DNA of 64,000 bases, taken from positions 1 through 64,000 of the forward strand of contig JBOHFR010000007.1 of the NCBI GenBank assembly GCA_050699715.1. The letters run 5' to 3'. The notes under the pieces were generated by a model. The model did not search any database. It was not told the DNA's origin and worked only from the letters and a program-made list of their open reading frames with translations. The first letter of the stretch is position 1. Every line of letters begins with the position of its first letter. The stretch comes from GCA-003244245 sp050699715. GTDB lineage: Bacteria; Actinomycetota; Actinomycetes; Mycobacteriales; Pseudonocardiaceae. Below are positions 60,660-64,000 of this stretch, in pieces. A program made the translations under genes and the position numbers.

Positions 60660-63600
60660 AGCTCCCGGAGGTCCATGTTCCGGAACTCTTCGGCAAGGAA
60701 ACGCAGCAACTGCGGCACCGTCTCGGTCAATCCGGTCACTTTGGCGGCGTCCGCAGACAGCTCCGCGAGCTTCGCGCCAAACAATTTGGTCGCGACGTCG
60801 GGGCGGGCAATGAACGGCACTTCTCGGTCCATCTCGAATGATGGACCAGCTGTCCGGCCGGGGCGACCGGATGGCAACGTGACGATATGTTCACCGAGGG
60901 GTCGCAGGACGCCGGTCATCAGGTCCATGGCCGCGTTCATCAGCCGAGATCGACGCAGACTTTTGTCTGGAATGCAGCTGAAATGCTGAACCATGAGCTG
61001 CATAATTATCGCATACGAGCGGTTGAACAGTTCCATTGCCGCCCGGGCCTCCTGGTTGGTGACCAGGTCGCTGGCCGAGTTCCCAGCGTGCAGCGTCGGG
61101 TTGCGCATGATGGGATAGGCGGGGTTCCACGGCATTCGACGGCCACCGGGCCCGGTTGTGTACTCAGAGTTGAGCAGCTCGGAGATCCGTAGGAACGTGT
61201 CGAAGTGCGATTCCTCTTTCGGTAGCACCGACTTGATCACATTTCCTTCGCCGTGTTCGGTGACGAAGTCGATCGCGAACATGGCACTGGTGACGTCGTC
61301 GACCTCCAATTGGTAGTCTGGGTGGGTAGCATTGAGCGACTCTCGCATGAACAGGTGATGCTCGCCGCCGCCCCGGCCGGGCTCGACCATGATCACTTCG
61401 GGGATTCGCTGGATGGCCTCGCGGATGGCCGAGTACAACTCGCTCAACGAGCCGTACGGGTACTGCGACGTGGCTTTCGTGGCCGCGAAGGAATCGTTCC
61501 CCGAAATGTCACGGACGAGATCGTACGGGTGCTCAAGCGCGATGAACCGTTGCAGGCTGCCCCGCCCGAACGCCTCCAGACAGAAGTCCAGTGGCACCGG
61601 TAGCTGACTGTTCACCGTGCGGAAGTCGATGTTTGGCAGGTGGAATGGTTGGCCGGTGGCCATGATGATGTTGTTGATGACCAGGAAGTGGATCATCTCT
61701 TCCCGGGCGACGCTCAGCAGGTTGCCGCGTATTCCGCCGTCGAGCGAGTGGGGACCCTCACCGCACATCAACCGTAATTGTCTCGAGGTCCACTCGCCAC
61801 GTTCGACGCATGTGACGCCCGCCGAGTACGTCGGGATGGACCATAACGCGAAGAGATACTGCAGCATCACCGCCAGTTCGATGGTGGCTGCCTGGCGCAG
61901 CGCCCAACAGAGCTCGTCGCGAGTCTTGATTGTGCCGGCCGCGGGTTTCTCGGTGGCCAGCGACGGCGGCGTCTGCCGAGCCCCCTCACCGACCTGCATG
62001 AACCGCAGCAGCAGGTTCGCCTGCGGTTCGGTCATGTCGCGGGTCGAGGGCATGTAGTAGGTCTTGTCCTTGTTCCGTGGATCGCACATCAGCCAGATCA
62101 GTCGTGCGTGTGTGGTGACCCTGGAGATGTCCGCGAGGCTCATGATCTCGTCCTTCATGAACGAATACATCAGCTCGTAGTAGGCGTAAACCTCCCGGTA
62201 CACCAGATCGAAGGTGATCTCCTCGGGAGGGATGCTGTCCAGGTGCCAGGTATCCGGCAGCACCCGAACGGACAGCAACCCTGCCGAGGACCAGTAGCCG
62301 AGCCGGTCGTCGTTGTCGTAGGCCAACGCAGCCGAGCCGGCGGTACCCAGGTCGCATGGCAGCGGGATGCCCGCTGGCAGCAGCAGGACCTGGGTTGCCC
62401 CGGCTCTGGCTCCCCGGATGGTCAGCCGCCCGTGCCCGGCGTCGTCGGTGGACAGCGTGCACCTGGTCCCGTACTCTTTCGGTTCGCCCGGCCGGGTTGC
62501 GGCGGCGAACTCGGTGATGGCGATGTCGGTGGACCGGGCATTCGACGCGCGTGCCCGAGGGTCCAGTGGCAGGCCGCGTGGGTTGAAGAACTGGTGAACC
62601 TCAATCCGGTCGACCTTCGCGGGACGCCCGCAGACAAACGATCGCACCGTGACGTCAACGGCGAAGTCCTGCCCAGTCGCCGTGTTCGGATGATCGAGGA
62701 ACAGACTTGCGTGGTCGGACTGGACGGTGATCACCTCCTCGGTGAGCAGCACAGTCCCGTCGGATGTCTGTAGCTGCAACGGCTCGTCTGGGTCATCGCG
62801 GCGCCCGTCGACTCGCGGCGTCGACAACACACCACCGCTGAGCTGGAAATCTGCCCCCAGGTAGATCGCCCGAGGGAAGACGCCGAGCAGCCGGCCGGTG
62901 CTGGTGCGCAGTTCCAGGTTCCCCGCATCGAGCCGGGGACCGAGCTGGTGTGTCGGGCCTGCGTCCCTGGTGGCAGCCCGGCTCACGACTGGTACGGCCG
63001 TGATCATGTTTGCAGTGACGTGCTCTTCGCGGACCTCGACGGTGAGGTTGTGCAGAGGGGTGTCCCGACCCTCACGGCGCAGCTCCCGGCCCGTCAGCAA
63101 CCGGCCGGCGGGATACGTGCGCATGTCCTGCGGCCGCCACGGCGCGATGGTGCCGTGCATGTCCCACCGGTCCGGCGCGCCGTTGGCAACCGGGGTCGCC
63201 ATGTTGAACAGTGCGAACTGCACGAGCAGCCCACCGAACTCGTCGGTGTTGACCAGCTCCCGCAACGCCGACACCGCAGGCGAGCGGGCGGCCTCGTCCA
63301 GCCAGTCCAGCCGGTCGGTCTTGTCCACCACGAACTGGTGCACGACCGAGCGAGCGAACTGCCTGCCCAGCGGGTGTTCGTCGGTGTGCAGGATGTGCCG
63401 TGGGTTCTGCCAGCGCGGCGGCGCTATGCCGTACACGTCGCCGGTTGCCATGTAGCCGACGTCGTGCGAGCGACCGGACCGGCCGAGGCTGAGCTGGCCG
63501 ACCATCACTGCGGTGGTCCAGTTCGAGGCCGGGTCTACGTCGAATACTCTGGCCCGGTTCGCGGTGGTGGCGAGGTAGTCATTGTAGTGGCCCCACAGGT

Positions 63601-63946
63601 CTAGTTGCCGGCCGACAACGTGGTCGGTCGTGTCAATCTCGCCGGGTGACCGTTCACAGGCGACCACCACGGCGTCAACCCAGAAGTGCCCGTTGCCGCC
63701 GAAGTTCCAGCCCTTGACCGAACCGAATCGCCCGTCGGGCGTGACCGTGCCGTCCGGCTCGAAACGCACGCCCTGCCGGTCGAGGTAGTCGTGGTATTCC
63801 TGGGCGGGGCGAGTGACCGGGAACGGGACGGAGCCGGCGACCGCAGTATTGGTGCTGAGATCGAGCAGCCCGGACCTGGGGCCCGTGGGCAGCCGGGTGA
63901 CGCCGATACCAGTGAAGTGCAGGCGAGGCAGGTCAAAGACACTCAC
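60656..63946 (-). CDS. Chromopyrrolate synthase, RebD/StaD/VioB family
   Basis: 1096 residues, close to StaD in size and longer than VioB. Begins MSVFDLPRLHFTGIGVTRLP; the first 600 residues are the family-specific N-terminal half (WNFGGNGHFWVDAVVV, RSVVHQFVVDKTDRLDWLD). A ferritin-like domain (about 675-925) has E690 (ATIELAVMLQYLFALWSIPT), the E749-E750-M-I-H753 motif and H914 in KEESHFDTFLRI as likely iron ligands. The family couples two indole-pyruvate imines into chromopyrrolic acid (RebD, StaD) or an uncoupled dimer (VioB). GTG start overlaps the stop of the preceding gene by 4 bases, so both are coupled. Confidence 0.95.
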   Translation of the reverse strand: MSVFDLPRLHFTGIGVTRLPTGPRSGLLDLSTNTAVAGSVPFPVTRPAQEYHDYLDRQGVRFEPDGTVTPDGRFGSVKGWNFGGNGHFWVDAVVVACERSPGEIDTTDHVVGRQLDLWGHYNDYLATTANRARVFDVDPASNWTTAVMVGQLSLGRSGRSHDVGYMATGDVYGIAPPRWQNPRHILHTDEHPLGRQFARSVVHQFVVDKTDRLDWLDEAARSPAVSALRELVNTDEFGGLLVQFALFNMATPVANGAPDRWDMHGTIAPWRPQDMRTYPAGRLLTGRELRREGRDTPLHNLTVEVREEHVTANMITAVPVVSRAATRDAGPTHQLGPRLDAGNLELRTSTGRLLGVFPRAIYLGADFQLSGGVLSTPRVDGRRDDPDEPLQLQTSDGTVLLTEEVITVQSDHASLFLDHPNTATGQDFAVDVTVRSFVCGRPAKVDRIEVHQFFNPRGLPLDPRARASNARSTDIAITEFAAATRPGEPKEYGTRCTLSTDDAGHGRLTIRGARAGATQVLLLPAGIPLPCDLGTAGSAALAYDNDDRLGYWSSAGLLSVRVLPDTWHLDSIPPEEITFDLVYREVYAYYELMYSFMKDEIMSLADISRVTTHARLIWLMCDPRNKDKTYYMPSTRDMTEPQANLLLRFMQVGEGARQTPPSLATEKPAAGTIKTRDELCWALRQAATIELAVMLQYLFALWSIPTYSAGVTCVERGEWTSRQLRLMCGEGPHSLDGGIRGNLLSVAREEMIHFLVINNIIMATGQPFHLPNIDFRTVNSQLPVPLDFCLEAFGRGSLQRFIALEHPYDLVRDISGNDSFAATKATSQYPYGSLSELYSAIREAIQRIPEVIMVEPGRGGGEHHLFMRESLNATHPDYQLEVDDVTSAMFAIDFVTEHGEGNVIKSVLPKEESHFDTFLRISELLNSEYTTGPGGRRMPWNPAYPIMRNPTLHAGNSASDLVTNQEARAAMELFNRSYAIIMQLMVQHFSCIPDKSLRRSRLMNAAMDLMTGVLRPLGEHIVTLPSGRPGRTAGPSFEMDREVPFIARPDVATKLFGAKLAELSADAAKVTGLTETVPQLLRFLAEEFRNMDLREL

Positions 63947-64000
63947 GCTGATTCCTCCACATGACTCCAGTCGTCGACCAACCGGCGGGCGAAAATGTCG
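63943..64000 (-). CDS. C-terminal end of an upstream cluster gene (partial)
   Basis: Eighteen codons reading DIFARRLVDDWSHVEESA then TGA, which overlaps the synthase GTG (GTGA). The gene runs in from beyond 64000. In rebeccamycin and staurosporine clusters the gene before the RebD homologue is the L-tryptophan oxidase (RebO/StaO), so that is the best guess, but the visible tail is too short to identify it. Confidence 0.7.
   Translation of the reverse strand, partial: DIFARRLVDDWSHVEESA

Noticed and set aside
1..64000. tRNA, rRNA or CRISPR arrays
   Set aside because: No T-loop/anticodon patterns, rRNA text or evenly spaced repeats were seen by eye; a covariance-model scan was not possible.

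Overview
The window is high-GC actinobacterial DNA, most likely from the order Pseudonocardiales. The evidence is the gene content (a CofC/FbiD coenzyme F420 enzyme, a MutT1 NUDIX-phosphatase fusion, SepIVA, an LprG/P55 pair, DUF5753/DUF397 and DUF6247 genes) and the order of the conserved genes, which closely follows two Mycobacterium tuberculosis neighbourhoods (leuCD to fpg, and panB/glnA2/glnE). The genus cannot be fixed from the sequence alone.

Layout. 0.1-9.1 kb: NdgR-type IclR regulator, leuC-leuD, then mutT1-ppk-cofC on the minus strand, gpsA and a frameshifted Cys/Met-metabolism PLP enzyme. 9.1-15.2 kb: an accessory stretch with a cysteine dioxygenase, a low-GC unknown gene plus histidine phosphatase, a dienelactone hydrolase, a DUF6247/RelE-like pair, a broken XRE-DUF5753/DUF397 pair and a PPOX-family fragment. 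15.2-22 kb: ddl, DUF742, DUF3515, AsnC-type domain, thiL, ung, rpmB, recG. 22-26.5 kb: gamma-glutamyltransferase divergent from a BTAD/TPR regulator. 26.5-28.6 kb: a gene graveyard holding pieces of an XRE regulator, EACC1 and caspase-like conflict genes, an integrase, a LuxR protein and an alpha/beta hydrolase. 28.6-39.4 kb: pyc, rsmD, coaD, sepIVA, DUF177, rpmF, rnc, mutM, panB, with an XRE-DUF5753 regulator inserted. 39.4-54.1 kb: regulators, nadE, a secreted peptidase-like hydrolase, the P55-type exporter with LprG, glnA2, a GNAT protein and glnE, ending in a terminator.

54.2-64 kb: the left part of a halogenated bis-indole (rebeccamycin/chromopyrrolic-acid type) biosynthetic cluster. It contains a flavin reductase, a tryptophan halogenase, a large LuxR (LAL) activator and a RebD/VioB/StaD-type chromopyrrolate synthase. 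A gene continuing off the right edge is translationally coupled to the synthase. The logic is FADH2 supply, tryptophan chlorination, oxidation to an imine (probably the off-edge gene), then dimerisation to a chlorinated chromopyrrolic acid. Directly after the synthase, where related clusters carry RebC and RebP, there is only a short, stop-interrupted reading frame that resembles a cytochrome P450 fragment. The pathway may therefore stop before ring closure, or the ring-closing genes may lie beyond the window.

Two other themes stand out. Many genes between clean housekeeping blocks are decaying. Several intergenic spaces hold long perfect inverted repeats (13-26 bp arms) that do not all look like ordinary terminators.
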